Positions 45,094-57,260 of a stretch of DNA of 64,000 nucleotides are shown here, piece by piece. The notes below the pieces were generated by a model that was not told the origin of the DNA, searched no databases, and worked only from the letters and a program-made list of their open reading frames with translations. Position numbers and translations under genes: made by a program. Position 1 is the first letter of the stretch. Every line of letters begins with the position of its first letter. The stretch is taken from positions 48,168,458-48,232,457 of the forward strand of contig CM040126.1 in assembly GCA_022559845.1 (NCBI GenBank), read 5' to 3'. Source of the DNA: Amorphophallus konjac. Lineage: Eukaryota; Streptophyta; Magnoliopsida; Alismatales; Araceae.

Positions 45094-45818
45094 TGAACTC
45101 TCAAACCATGTCCGACATTACGGCAGGGGAAAGTATTGGCCCTTATTCAAAAAGTGTATTGGAGCACTTGATGGAACACATATAATGGACCGAGTTCCTG
45201 TGGAGCAACAATTAACTTATAAGAATGCATGGGATGGCAAGAGATGTACTCAAAATGTATTTGTAGTTTGTGATTTCTATATGAGATTCACATTTGTTGC
45301 TATTGGATGGGAAGGGACAGCACATGATGCCAAAGTACTTGCTCATGCTGTCTATGACCCTCGTAATAACTTCCCAATATCTCCCATTGGTGAGTACCAT
45401 GTATGTCTAGATTTTCATCCCATTAACTTTATTTCTTATGGGGTCGGTTCACATTTCTTTTTTGGTGGCAGATAAATATTACCTTGTTGACACGAGATAT
45501 CCCAATCGAGGAGGCTTCCTCACTCCCTATAAGCGTACTCAGTATCATATTCCTGATTTTCGTCGGGCAGGTGCTAAGGGGAAGGATGAGAAATTTAACC
45601 AGCTTCATTCTTCATTGAGAAATGTTATTGAGCGTAGATTTGGTTTCCTTAAAAGACGGTCGTCGATATTGAATGACATGCCATCTTATAGTTTCTCCGA
45701 ATAGGTGAAAATTGTTATTGTAGCAATAACTTTGCATAACTTCCTCATTAATGAGAGGTTGAATGATCCAATCTACCGAGAAAGGTATATAATAAAGGAA
45801 GCAAGTTATGTATGTTAA
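45092..45818 (+). pseudogene. PIF/Harbinger transposase (DDE_Tnp_4), 5'-truncated
   Basis: The frame opens as YELSNHVRHYGRGKYWPLF and contains GALDGTHIM (first catalytic Asp), FVVCDFYMRFTFV, GWEGTAHDAKVL (second Asp), YYLVDTRYPNRGGFL, HSSLRNVIERRFG (Glu) and ITLHNFLINER. An apparent frame change is a clean intron: donor GTGAGT at 45390, acceptor AG ending at 45471 (82 nt). Splicing gives FPISPIDKYYLVD, as in the family. One Q-to-stop (TAG) follows SFSE near 45702, and the frame ends at TAA 45816-45818. The N-terminal part is missing, cut by the CACTA end at 45093. All three catalytic residues survive, so decay is modest. Confidence 0.85.
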
Positions 45819-46270
45819 CTGGAGAAAGGTCAGTCAAACTCCTCACCTACAAAGAGATAACCTACAAAAGTCCAAATTGTGGAGATGGGAGAGAGGTCGA
45901 GCAGCACTGCCGTAGTAGGAGCAGTTGCAGTAGTCGGCACGCCATGGACCCCCAACTCATGCACCGGACCCCTAGAGCCCTCGCTACGAGCTCCTCTCAC
46001 GCAGACACCCCACGTAGCCCTACCCTCACGCCGGTTCAGGTTATGTATGTTAACTGGAGAAAGGTCAGTCGAACTCCTCACCTACAAAGAGATAACCTGT
46101 AAAATCCCAAATTGTGGAGATGGGAGAGAGGCGGAGCAGCGTCGCCGTAGTAGTAGCACCAACGGTCGACATGCTGCGGACCCCCAACTCACACACCGGA
46201 CCCATAGAGCCCTCATTGCGAGCTCCTCTCACGCAAACGCAGTCAGCACAGCAATGGTCGGCACGTCAGT
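45806..46270. repeat. Tandem duplication, period 235 bp
   Basis: TTATGTATGTTAACTGGAG at 45806 and 46041 starts two copies of about 235 bp, roughly 88-90% alike. The first copy includes the last codons of the Harbinger frame. Confidence 0.85.
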
Positions 46271-46319
46271 TCTAGGAGGGATCAGAGGAGGGACCTTCAG
46301 TGCCTGTTAACTGGGAATG

Positions 46320-49300
46320 ATAGGAGGGGAAAGGTGAAATTGTGAAAAAGGGTAGAGGGCAAAGTGATGATGAACATAACAGTAAATTTCTCATGGGCGT
46401 TACACCTTTTGTATGTCGTAACTCAAATGCTTGAAGGCCTCCTCCAAATACGATTGGCTGACGCAGTAAAATTCATTATATTTGTCAGATCAGTATGGCG
46501 TAGAGATTTTCTAAGTTTTTTCAACTTGTGCAGCCCAATCAAATGAGCCCTAAGTGTTCTGTCCTCTCTTAACGGGTTGTTTGACACGCCAAGCTATATC
46601 GTCCATCTACCTACGTTCATTTGAATATCAAGCATAAATATTGTCAAAGTCTAGTTACCTTTCTGAAAGAATCAATCAGAAAAGATAGGAGTGAAGTCAG
46701 ATATCACATTATAGGCACAGCATCTAAACCATAATGGTGGAAGAGATATCATAATATCCCCACTGAGTTAGGAGATCAAAAAAAGTTTTGGGAGGTTCCA
46801 CAAAGGCAAAAACAACTACACCTACCTAGCTACTGGCAAAGGGTGGTTATGCCGATGTGATCAGAGTGGATCTATATAACATATACTACGTATGTCATCC
46901 AGATTGGTGTGGAGATGAACGCAAGATTGATAATAAAGTATATACAAAGCTTCATTGTGGAATATGTCAATTCTAATGAATTCTTAAGGGTCACTTCGGC
47001 AGTCCAATGAGGTTGTCAAATGAGTAATATCGAGTCTGAGAACATCAGAATAATAGATTTTAAAAATATTTACATATAAATTATTGTTTAAAACAAAAAT
47101 TACAGATCTATCAATACTCTTGTATGTATATTGTATTTGTATACGTATCACTAAAAATGAGAACAGCGCACAAAAAGACATCAGTTGATGCGGGACGACG
47201 ATGAGACTCGACTCGGACTTGTTGCGAACCTTGGACTCTATAAGACGATGCGACTAAAGAGTCGACGCGACCAGCAACAACACAACAACGCGACACCTAA
47301 AGAGCTCCAGAAGAGGCGAACATGCTCCAAACAAGAAGCGCTAAACACACGGTCGTCCCCGGCGAGGGAAACGTGACGATCTGTACGATTGAGAAACCGA
47401 CTTTGAATCTCGGGTGGTCGGCTCACTCTCGTGCTCAGAATGAGTCACGGGACGGGTCTCGCACTCAGAACTCACAGCGGTGACTAATTCTTAACTAGCT
47501 AGAAAAATTACTAACTCACATGCAGCGGCATCTAGAACGTATACTAAATAAGCAAGCAAGACAAAGTGGGTGGCGAGTATACCTCCACGCTCGGGGCGTG
47601 GGAAAGACTTTCCCGGCCGAGAACTGTCACTCTCGGTACAATAAGCAAATTAATTACAGCATGAAAATTATGGCCCACTCCATGCAGGGAGGTAAAAGGC
47701 CACAACAGTGGTCCGGGAGCGTTGTTCCAGGGTTAACGGGCAGCGTGTTGGTGGCGTGTCGGGCGGTTGCGGGTTGCGGCTCCGGATCTGCAATTTCAGG
47801 CCGGCAAGACAACAAGCACGGGCGTCCAAAGGGACGTCGGCCTCTGGGAATTTTCTGAAGGCGGCGGTTCACCGGGACGCTGGCAGAGGGTCCCTGGTCA
47901 ACCCTCGGGAGCGGCGGCCGCTGGATCTTCTCTGACATATTTTCCGAAGATTTAACTTGTGACCTCCTTCTGCTGACCTGTCTCGGGACAGACCTGGATA
48001 GTCCGGCGCACTCCGGCGAAAATGGACGCCACGCCCAGATCCGGTGTTGGATCGAGACGAGGTTAGCGCCATTGCGAAGAGGACTCAAAAAGCTTCACTA
48101 TATGGGAATTTCAGATCCATCCAACGGTGGAGCTGGAAATGAAAACCTCTGCAAGTTGGCTGTGGCTTCTGTCTCGGAACACAGAATGGACAGGGTAGAA
48201 CATGATCTGCTTGTTTATGGGGTTTGATCAAAAATCAAATGGAGGATTTTGGACTTGGGGATTTTTGTGGAGGGGGTGGTGGTGGTCATGCACATAATTT
48301 TTTTGTATTTTTCTGACAACGTTTGGGGGGTGGGAAACATCAACTACCATGGGCTATCTCGCAGATCTGCACATAGGCAGACTATGAGGGGGAAAAATAA
48401 ATGGCTGGGAAGGGGGGGGGCAAACGGGGTCTGATGTGCGTGAAATTTAAACTGGGATTGAAGAAGGCCTAGGGGAAGACGCCCTCAAAAGATTAAGGGG
48501 ATCCAACGGTCGGATCTCCGATACCAACCTTTTTACTGAGCTGCTGTCCAGGAATCCCGAAATTCAGGACAGCAGGGTGGAAGCCGGGTTGTGGTGGCTT
48601 GATGGCGGCATGAAAGGAGGCGGCGACGGTGGTGATCGATTGCAGCAGACAGAGGAAGAGAAGGAGATGAAGATCACTCAGAAATATTAGGGTTTCAACC
48701 CTAGATCTGAGGCAGCAAGGGAGAGGAAGAGGAAGAACTAGCAAGAGGTAGAGAGGGGGGGTGCGCCCATGGCATATTTTCACATAAATTCTTCATAATT
48801 TTGATTAAAATGCAACAAGAGACATTAAATACTAAACCCTAGACTTAGGACAAATGACCTCTAATGCCCTTGGTCAAAGGGGCATAAAGGGGAAGGGGGA
48901 ATAAAAAGACTAAACAATTCCCCACATGGGGACAAACAAGGGGGCACCCCCCTCCTTGGTCAACAATGGCAACCCATGGTCAATATTCCATCCTTGACCA
49001 TGGACCATCATATTGGGCCCTCTATGAAGGGAGGCCCACAAGGGAGGGAAGGCCCAATTGGGCTTCTCAAGGTCTTGAGGCCCATTTTGAAAATTGGACC
49101 CCTTACATGATGTTTAGCCCATATTACACTCTTGACCCATAGTAAAGTTGAAAATACAAATACACACCAATACACTGAAAATAAATATAGAAAAATATCA
49201 AAACTCCGATGGAGGCTCCATACTATCACCCAACCACAAGGATGTCGGCGTGCTGCGCGTCTGGTATCGGCGGCTAGCTCTGGTGTCTCCACCATTAGTC

Positions 49301-49390
49301 CAGTCTTTTAGCACACATTTAAATGGCCTTTTTTAACATAAAAATGGTGCAAAAATCATTTTGTAATCTTTTTGCAGAGAGAGGATTTAG
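46320..49390. other. Unassigned DNA
   Basis: Open frames up to 144 codons on both strands (for example 47520-47858 plus, 47654-48088 minus) lack domains and overlap antisense. 48500-48790 has leader-like sequence with a short AGGGTTTCAACCCT palindrome. No termini, RNA genes or large repeats recognised; old retroelement remnants are likely. Confidence 0.35.
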
Positions 49391-49639
49391 AGAGTTAACA
49401 TAAAGATTGAGAGAGGAGAAACCCTATCAGAGTAGAGCGCCGCCACCCCTTTGGCCCCGGCCATGGCCGGTGAGGGGGGAGGGGGCAGGGAGGGGGTCAT
49501 CTACCCCCCTTTCCCTTTCCTCGACCTCTACCTTCTTCTGGTTCCCATCCCTTGCCCCTCCCGCTCAACCCTCAACCGTAGCAGATATTGATGTGGATCG
49601 GTGCGTGCAACCCTTCTAGGCAACGACGGCCTTCGCCAG

Positions 49640-50730
49640 CCCTGGGGGAGGTGGATTGCCAGACCCTGCCTCAGCACCTACTATGATTTCTGCTGCTCTA
49701 GCTCCTATCCCGAAGGATGTTCCCGCCCAGTGTTCCTTTGCTCAAGTCTTGATGTCCAACGTTGTGCCATCGCCACTTGCCCTGCAAGTTCACCCACCGT
49801 CCCATACTGATGCAGGAGAGCCATCGATGTTTTTTCACTTCAGAGGAGATCCAGAAATCTCTTTAGCCCTTCTAGTATGCCATCATTCTCAGAACCCCTC
49901 AAGGAAGGCCTCCATTCCAAGAAATCGGCTCACACATCTCCAACCGCTGCAAGTTTCAAAAAGGAGTTCATCCTTAGCGCTTTGGATCCTAGACATCTCC
50001 TATTTCGGTTTCAAACCTATGAGGATTATCTGCAACTTCTTTTCAATGAATCGTTGTACATTCAAGGTCGACTCTCCTGTTTCTTCAAATGGACCATGGA
50101 CTTCTCACCATAGTGCGATTCTCTTTTCTTGCTAGTGTGCGTGGAGTTCCCGAGGCCTCCCTGCTAACCTGTACCAAGAGCCACTCTTGCGCTCCATTGC
50201 GGGCAATCATGGACGAGTTCTGAAAATAGATAGCAACCTGAGCAATCAAAGTTTGCATTGAACTAGATGCATCTAGGATGAACCCCACTTAGATCTAGAT
50301 TGGTCTCCCTAGTGGCAGTGGATGGCAAGCCATAGTCTATCCTAATTGGCCAAAGTCATGTTCTACCTGCCATAGGATTGGCCATGAGGTGGTCTCAAAA
50401 AGCCTATGGATCACAAAGACTTGAAGACAATAGGACCCAATGATTCCCAAGGTCCATCGCCAAAGCCTGATGGTGACCATGTATCAAGGCTGGCTCTTAC
50501 TGCTTGCAAGGAAGTCGCATCGGTGACCAAATCTATATGGCGAGAGGTACATCATAACGGTGGTGCCCAACCTCAACCTAACAAGGAGATGGTTATGGTG
50601 AGTAATTTTTTTTCCGCCCTTGATGATGCTACTGAGGATCTTATGGCCGGCCTCCATGATCAATCGGAACTAGTCATTGTCTATGAAGTCGCTATCGAAC
50701 ATGATGCCAATGAGGAGGTTTGGTGAGGAC
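49640..50730 (+). pseudogene. LINE ORF1 relic (DUF4283 and CCHC knuckle)
   Basis: Frames on the plus strand, joined across shifts, give a plant L1-type ORF1. SFAQVLMSNVVPSP and GEPSMFF open it. A DUF4283 segment is near 49950-50110 (DPRHLLFRFQTYEDYLQLLF, YIQGRLSCFFKWTMDFSP). Then comes LLRSIAGNHGRVLKID near 50185-50230 and a zinc-knuckle stretch, WPKSCSTCHRIGHEV, near 50348-50392. Several shifts and stops separate the pieces. No reverse transcriptase ORF2 follows, so it is a fragment. ORF1 proteins bind element RNA. Confidence 0.75.
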
Positions 50731-50821
50731 ACCAATTCGATTTAGAGGATTGACCCGACATAAGTAACCCAACACGGCTGAGACCCAAACCCAGTTGTAC
50801 TCTGGTTGGGAGAAGACCTCC

Positions 50822-51318
50822 GCTGTTAGGAAATTACTAGTATTTTAGTGTTTGTGACATTATTAGGATAATTTCTACTTTCTATAATTTTCTTTTCATT
50901 ATGATCATAGGTTAGGGCCCCTAGAGGAGTAGTATCTCTTATGTTTCCTGGGGAGATAAATCTTCTTGTGTTTCATAAGAGAATATCTATTATGCTCTCT
51001 AGGAGAGTTGACTTCCCATGGAGTCTCGAATCTCATGACCCCTCCTCTCTTTAAAAGGACATGTACTCCCCCATTTTGAATCAATGTTGAATGAATTGAA
51101 AAAATGTTTCCCTTTTCTATGTGCCGAGAAAGCTCTTTCCCTCTGGAATGGAGGTGGGGTAAGAGGCCTCAACCCTATCGTTCCCATGTTACCCTCTCCA
51201 TCCTTGTACTCCTCCCTCCTAGCCCAGTTGAACTCCATGCATGCCCTTCTTCTTCCCCACCGAGACCAACCACCCTCTGAGCTGCAGTAGCTATACCCAC
51301 TACCAGCCGCCAGCCACT
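50822..51318 (+). repeat. Possible copia LTR fragment
   Basis: Starts TGTTAGGAAATTACTAG, a typical plant copia LTR opening. A TTTAAAAGG box lies near 51051 before a run like a transcribed leader. It is cut off where the next LTR begins near 51319, and no partner LTR was seen. Confidence 0.45.
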
Positions 51319-51689
51319 ATTGGCCCAGACTAGATGGCGGACAAGAAGGGGGTTGAATTGTCTCCTTACAAATATGGTGGATTTTAAAAACTTTCTAAAC
51401 TAATCACAGTGGAATTAAAATTAAGTACGTTGATTAGCCTAAATAGAAGTGAGATTACAATGTTCTCTCAAGCTTTCCGATCTCACTCGAATAAACTATG
51501 CAATAGATGGTAGAAATAAATCCTAACACGAATAGCAGAGTAGCAAAGTGTAGTGGTGCAGTGAAATAAAAATCAATAAGATAACCTGTGAATTAAGATA
51601 GGAGAGATGGACAATCGCACAGGCATGCCACAAGTAACACGAAGATTTTTAGGTGGTTCGGGACCACGACAGGCTCCCTACGCCCACCC

Positions 51690-51960
51690 CTCACCGAACC
51701 CGATGAGGCATCACTACCATGCTACGAATCGTAGCAAAACGGGGACGAGCCCCAGAACCACACACGCTGCTTCCGCAATAATCCACACACGGGCTCTAGC
51801 CCCAAAACGCTGCCACCGCAGCACTCACACACACAAAGTCGGGGAACACACCCCGGACGTAAAAACCACACGGAGACGCAGCTCCGTCTACACTCACAAA
51901 ACTCGGGGAAACTTTTCCCACAATAAATCCACACACTCGGAGACACAGCTCCGCTTACAC
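51690..51960. repeat. Micro-hairpin array in the second copia LTR
   Basis: Short stem-loops separated by CACACAC-like spacers: GGGG/CCCC near 51740-51755, GGGCT/AGCCC near 51788-51803, CGGGG/CCCCG near 51842-51857, ACGGAG/CTCCGT near 51876-51895, GGGGAAA/TTTTCCC near 51905-51920 and CGGAG/CTCCG near 51938-51953. Positions match the array at 36683-36922, but several stems differ in sequence. Confidence 0.8.
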
Positions 51961-52528
51961 ACAGTAATATATCGAGTTCAATGAACAAAGAGGATATACA
52001 ATAAACGCCCAAATAACAATCCATGCTCAAATGGAAAAATAGAAATGAGAGAAGAGGAAGTTTCCCTCAGATCTGCAGTATATCCCGTCCATTGGAGTGA
52101 TGGGGTGCACTGGAAGCATTTGTTCGCGGAGTGGAAGTCGTCCAAGCTTGTCAGAGAAGCCGAAAGTATAGTCTTCAGCAACCACGCTTGAAGATAGATC
52201 AGATCGGCAGATGAAAGCTGGTGGAAGGCGTTCTCCTCTTCTTCTTCCTCCTCCTCCAGGTGGTGGCGTTGCCCCTTTCTCCTTTCCATGCAATAGGATA
52301 GAAAATGTTAAGCCCCCAAGTGAATGCATCGTATGAAAATCACAGCTACTATATAGTGGCACAATAGGATGTATAAATGACCACAAAGCCCTTGCAAAAC
52401 CCTCTCAAAACCCCTCTCAAATATGTATAAGAACCCTAAGGGTAATAGGGTAAAGATTGGGTGCAAAAGGGTGAGGATTAATGGGTTTCGAAAACAATAT
52501 GGAAAACCCGTTTCCGGACGCCCTATAC

Positions 52529-52773
52529 AGGTGTCGACACCTGGTGTCGACACCTAATATAGCACGTTCTGTCCAAACATAAAAATCAACACCCAGGGTG
52601 TAGGTGTCGACACCTGGTGTCGACACCTAGAACCAGATGTTCTGGCCAACCACAAGAAAGACCACCCAGTGGATAGGTGTCGACACTTGGTGTCGACACC
52701 TCTTGCGGAATGTTCTGTCCACGTTAAAAGAAGCCCCAGTGAGTTGGGTGTCGACTCCAGGAGTCAACACTTG
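52529..52773. repeat. GGTGTCGACACC palindrome array in the second copia LTR
   Basis: Tandem palindrome pairs at 52529, 52602 and 52675 and a degenerate one at about 52747, spaced 73 bp. The core is the same as in the first element although the spacers have diverged. Confidence 0.85.
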
Positions 52774-53757
52774 CAGTGGGGAAATGGAAAACTGCCTAAT
52801 GGCAGTCCATATCACCCCAAAACCACCCAATGCCATTAAACCAAATCAAAGGCCATATGACCCTATATGAAAGCATGATTTTTCCACATAAATGACATGC
52901 ACTTGAATGTTTTGAAAACTCTATTCAACCTTAATTTCCAATGAAGGTATAGGAACCAATATGGGCATTATGCAACCATGAGCTCCTAATAAAAACAAGT
53001 ATTAGTTAGACGGTAAGCCCAAAAACCATGAGATATGCAATAACTCCATTCAAGCCAACTAAAAATTAGATTGAGAAATAAAGTCTTACCAAGGATCCAA
53101 ATGATTAGTGAGCAAAAAGGAACATGCACTTACATCCAAAACCATTCATGTCATTCTCCAATCAATGCAAAGAAAATAGACAACTACCTTGCATTTTGTC
53201 ATGTGAATGAATCTTGCAACCTATACATTGAGCTTTTGCAGTTCAACCATGTACTGTTTTGTTTCAAAAAGCTTTTACTCCAAAGCCCACACCTTTCAAG
53301 TTATTCATTTAGGATTCCAAATTTCACATCCTCAGCATGAACTGTCAAGAGGGTTAAACCTATCAAGGCATTATCAAATCCATTTACAAACTCAAGCTTC
53401 CACTTTCAACCTGTATTATAAAGAGCTCAGGTTCATGTTAATATTCAACCAGTGCATTTGAAGAAACTAACTACAAGGCAACTCTTCCACAACACATGCT
53501 CTCATTTCAAATAGAGATTCATGCATTGAAAGGCTATTTTCAATTCATTCAACCAAACCTCACATTTATAGCAAATTCAGTCCAAGGCATATATGAGTTC
53601 AGTTCAAAGATTTCAATACAATCAAAAATAGTCTAAACTTAACTCATCCACAGGCACTATGAGTAAACACAAATCCATGTTTTATCATGTTCAAACTTTA
53701 AGCAATGAATGCTCAAGTCTAAGCACATGATGGCTAAGGTCTGTGCATATGAAAAGG

Positions 53758-54070
53758 CAGGGTCGGTGCATGATTGTAAGACAACAAAGACCAGGTCGAT
53801 GCATGTATTGACAAGGTCGGTGCACATTATGTAAAACACAAAAACAAGGTCGGTGCATATATGAACAAGATCAGTGCACATCTATAGAAACACTAAGATA
53901 GGGTCGGTGCACTTTTATGAAACATAAAGAGCGGTCGGTGCAAGTGCCAAATGCGGTCGGTGCATATAATGAAACACCAAGACAGTCGGTGTACATCTAT
54001 GAAATAGTAAGATGAGTCGGTGCACATTGTGTAAAACACAAGAACCAGGGTCGGTGCATATATGAAACAC
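53758..54070. repeat. GGTCGGTGCA repeats in the second copia LTR
   Basis: About nine spaced copies of GGTCGGTGCA with variants, each followed by A-rich spacer. The complement, TGCACCGACC, is repeated at 58320-58720 in an unrelated context. Confidence 0.75.
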
Positions 54071-54385
54071 CAAGACAGTCCAAGCCAAAGAAAATCTAGT
54101 TTCTCTTGTTCAGCAATCCAGCAGACCATTTCACAATTCATCATGAAAAACACAGCATCTAGATAAGTGCTCCAAAATCTCATGAACAGAATGCATGAGA
54201 CACCAACAAAAACTATTCATAAAGAAGCATTACTTCTCAACCTGTAAAGCAACCTGCAAGCTAAAATAGCAACATGTGAGTTCATGAAGCAACAACAAAC
54301 ATTTTCCATTTCTATTCATAACATAATATATTGTAATCATCAAAACCATTATCAAAGATAAAGAGGGAGTGCCACGAACCCAACA

Positions 54386-54402
54386 ATCTCCCCCTTTTTG
54401 AT
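54386..54402 (-). other. Polypurine tract of the second copia element
   Basis: On the minus strand AAAAAGGGGGAGAT precedes the LTR start TGTTGGG. Same design as at 24146. Confidence 0.8.
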
Positions 54403-56630
54403 GATGACAATATATTGTGTGGCCACCAAGATTATCTCCCCCTTTGACATTATCAAAAAGTGGGGGACTAGAGGAACAAACTGTGGAATTTTCAAAGACG
54501 AGTGAGATAGAAATATAAAGACCATGGCGCACGAACCCACAATGAACCTACCATAAAAGGAAGGTGTGAAAACCATGAGCACTAAGCAACAAAATGAAAG
54601 TTGATGTGCAATAATCAATTTTTGAACTATATGCTGAATGTATGACCAAGCTGTATGCAAAATGACAAAAGTATGTGCAAGTGTGTCACCAAACTATGCA
54701 CAAAAGGTATAACTGACTAAACTCTATGCAAATGTGTGGCTAAAAAGCACATTATTTCCCCCCTATTGTCATGAACAAAAACTAACTGACAATGGGATTA
54801 TTTAAGCTATTATGAACAGTATGATCAAAGGATGCATCAATATGACATGATGTATGGTATGAACAAAAAGGATCAAGCAATCAAGCACTCGAACATGCAT
54901 AATAAAATATATACTCGAGCAGGTCCCTTCGGGACAGGTGTAAGAATTATACAATTGATTGTTGAACATGAGGAACATGTGCAATACTAAGAAGGTCGTG
55001 CTTACAAAAGGACGGTACTGCATAAACCATGAAATTTGACAGATTCATAAAGTACATTCACACAATCAAACCCAAGGTGTATATGTGAAAGATTGAGCAA
55101 TGAATTCCAAAGCGATATGGATAATCAGATTTTCTAAAGAACACTAAAAAGAACTTATCATCCATACACTTTCATACACGATGCTCGAATATTGGTAGCT
55201 ACGTATGATCGCACTTTTTTTATTATTACTATAAATGGTGTGACTAACCTTTTGGCACGAGTTGTATCCTTTGTCTCAAGGACACTTCCCGGCTACTCAG
55301 TTTCGTCACTTATATTAACTGTGGATTTTATCACTTTTCGGTGCGAGTTGTATCCTTTGTCTCAAGGACACTTCCCGACTACTCGGTGGCAAATCACACT
55401 TATTTTAAATGTGGATTAGCTTCACTTTTCAACGCGAGTTTCCTCCTTTGTTTCAGGGAAGATTCTGGGCTACTAGGATCCACGTTCCACTTAAACAGAT
55501 TTGTGGTGGGACAAACAGCTTTTTCCTCACGAAACATGCGATTTCCATGTAGAGACTCAAGAGTCCTCTAAAGTGTTGAGAGGAATAACAGAAATCCTTA
55601 TTAGATTGAATCATTTAGCTCAAAAAGGTGCAAAGTGTGTGGGTGGTTGTATTGAATGTAAGAGATGAATTAGCCACATCACAGTCATGTCTCCCCCTAA
55701 GTGTATGCACGGTTAAAAAAAAATCTCCCCCTTAATATATGCCATGTAACAAACATGTCTAAATCAATGTAATTTCATTTATTATAGAAAAAGGTCATAG
55801 AAAGATGTCAAGAAATGGTTGTATAAGGTATATACATGCAATCAACCAAAGACCTTTCAAAATTTTCAAGCAATTTGATTATCGGTACTTGGCAGAGAAC
55901 GTAGGTCCGAAGACCACCAATCACGCATGAGGAAAGCTTCTAGTTGGACATAATCCAACATTCTACTATCGCCAATTGATATACCGAATAATCATGGCAT
56001 TCAAGCACACAAGTATGTAACGTATATGCAAGTGTATGCATGTAAACTGAAGGATGATTGAAAATCATGTCTATCTACAAATATGCATGGGCATGCATGA
56101 TATGAGCATGAAAATGCGTATGTGAACTATATATGCACATGTGAACTATTATTTACAAAAAGGTGATTGAAAGTGTGAAGAATTTTATGTTCAAACTGAA
56201 GCATTCAAGAACTGAATTGTTATTTGCACAATATGAGCAAAAGTGTGAAAGACTATGCATAGACAAGGACATTCAAAAACTGAATTGTTATTTACAAAAC
56301 GTAGGAAAAGGTGGGTATGAAAAACTATGTATGTGCAGTGTTAACTAATTCAAAACTGGATTTATTCACAAGATATGTAATGAAAAGTGTTCAAGTTATC
56401 TAATCATGGAACTCAAAAGTTCTCAACATTTCAGAAGATGCTAAAATCAATGAAGCACAAATGCAACTGTTTAATTGCAAAATCTTTCTCCAAACTCAAC
56501 TTTTACCTTTTCAGATTTTTCAAAGTAAACCTAAGCAGAGTGAGTTCTCAAAATCAAACAATTTTCTTCCTCGCCTTGAGAAACCTTTATTTATCAACTT
56601 TCCTTGGCCTCAAGGCACCCCTACAAAACA
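54403..56630 (-). other. Non-coding 3' interior of the second copia element
   Basis: Repeated minus-strand GGGGGAGA tracts (near 54436, 55690 and 55720) and a triplicated segment near 55260-55460 (GTATCCTTTGTCTCAAGGAC and variants). No pol-type frame. Confidence 0.6.
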
Positions 56631-56636
56631 GATTTC

Positions 56637-57250
56637 TCATATCAAAGTTTTGGGTACCCAAGCCATCTTGGGTCCCGAGGGGTTAGTGATAACACGAACA
56701 GATGGATTCCTACATTTCCTAGCAAACCAATCATCATCAAATCTCATAGTAAAACAATTATCCATAGAATGACCATTCTCACCACAATAATAACAATAAG
56801 AAAATTTTCTTTTTATGGACCATTTTTGATCATTTTTTATTAGAGAACAATTATTCAGCATGTGTCCATGTTCACCACAATAATAACATGAAAAATTCTT
56901 TTTGAGAGACCATTCATCATCATTTTTCTTTGTGAAATAATTTTCAAAAACATGACCATGTAAATCACAGTAGAAGCAATGAATGTTGTGGTTCTTCTCT
57001 ATGAGTTTCTCATGATTTTTGGAACCATCAACATATTAATTCATTCTTGATTTCAATGCCTCATTATCATCAAATTTCATTAAAAAGCAATCATACATAT
57101 CATGGCCAAATTTGCCACAATAGTCACAAAAGACATTCCTTCTTTTTCTTGAAACATGAACAAACTCCGCAGTGGGGGATTTTTCATTCACACAATGACA
57201 ATCAGTGATATTTTTCTATTTTTGACTTCCTTTGTCACACATGACATTCC
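56637..57250 (-). pseudogene. Gag fragment with four zinc knuckles
   Basis: Minus-strand frames give CDYCGKFGHDMYDC, a degenerate CFYCDLHGHVFENY, CYYCGEHGHMLNNC and CYYCGENGHSMDNC, spaced 35-45 residues apart, then NPSGPKMAWVPKTLI. The order and linker match the first element (34453-35093), with one more knuckle. The N-terminal gag and coiled coil are missing. Confidence 0.8.
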
Positions 57251-57260
57251 CCATTGATGT

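Larger units (their letters stand above)
51319..54385 (-). repeat. 3' LTR of the second copia element
   Basis: Aligns in order with 36390-39090: a GGTGGTTCGGGACCACGA block at 51652, micro-hairpins at 51690-51960, and GGTGTCGACACC palindromes at 52529-52773. It ends CCCAACA at 54385 beside a purine tract. The outer limit near 51319 (TATTGGCCC for TGTTGG) is approximate. Confidence 0.75.
51319..57260 (-). mobile_element. Second Sirevirus-like copia element, gag-only and 5'-truncated
   Basis: Minus-strand layout parallel to 22345-39090: 3' LTR 51319-54385, purine tract at 54386, about 2.2 kb without pol but with extra purine tracts, then zinc-knuckle gag up to about 57260, where similarity stops. 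The 5' part of gag, primer site and 5' LTR are absent. Lack of pol in two diverged copies suggests an established non-autonomous family, not two accidents. Confidence 0.8.

Noticed and set aside
47520..48088. Overlapping sense and antisense ORFs as a host gene
   Set aside because: No domain, no convincing splice sites and no codon bias evident; better left unassigned.
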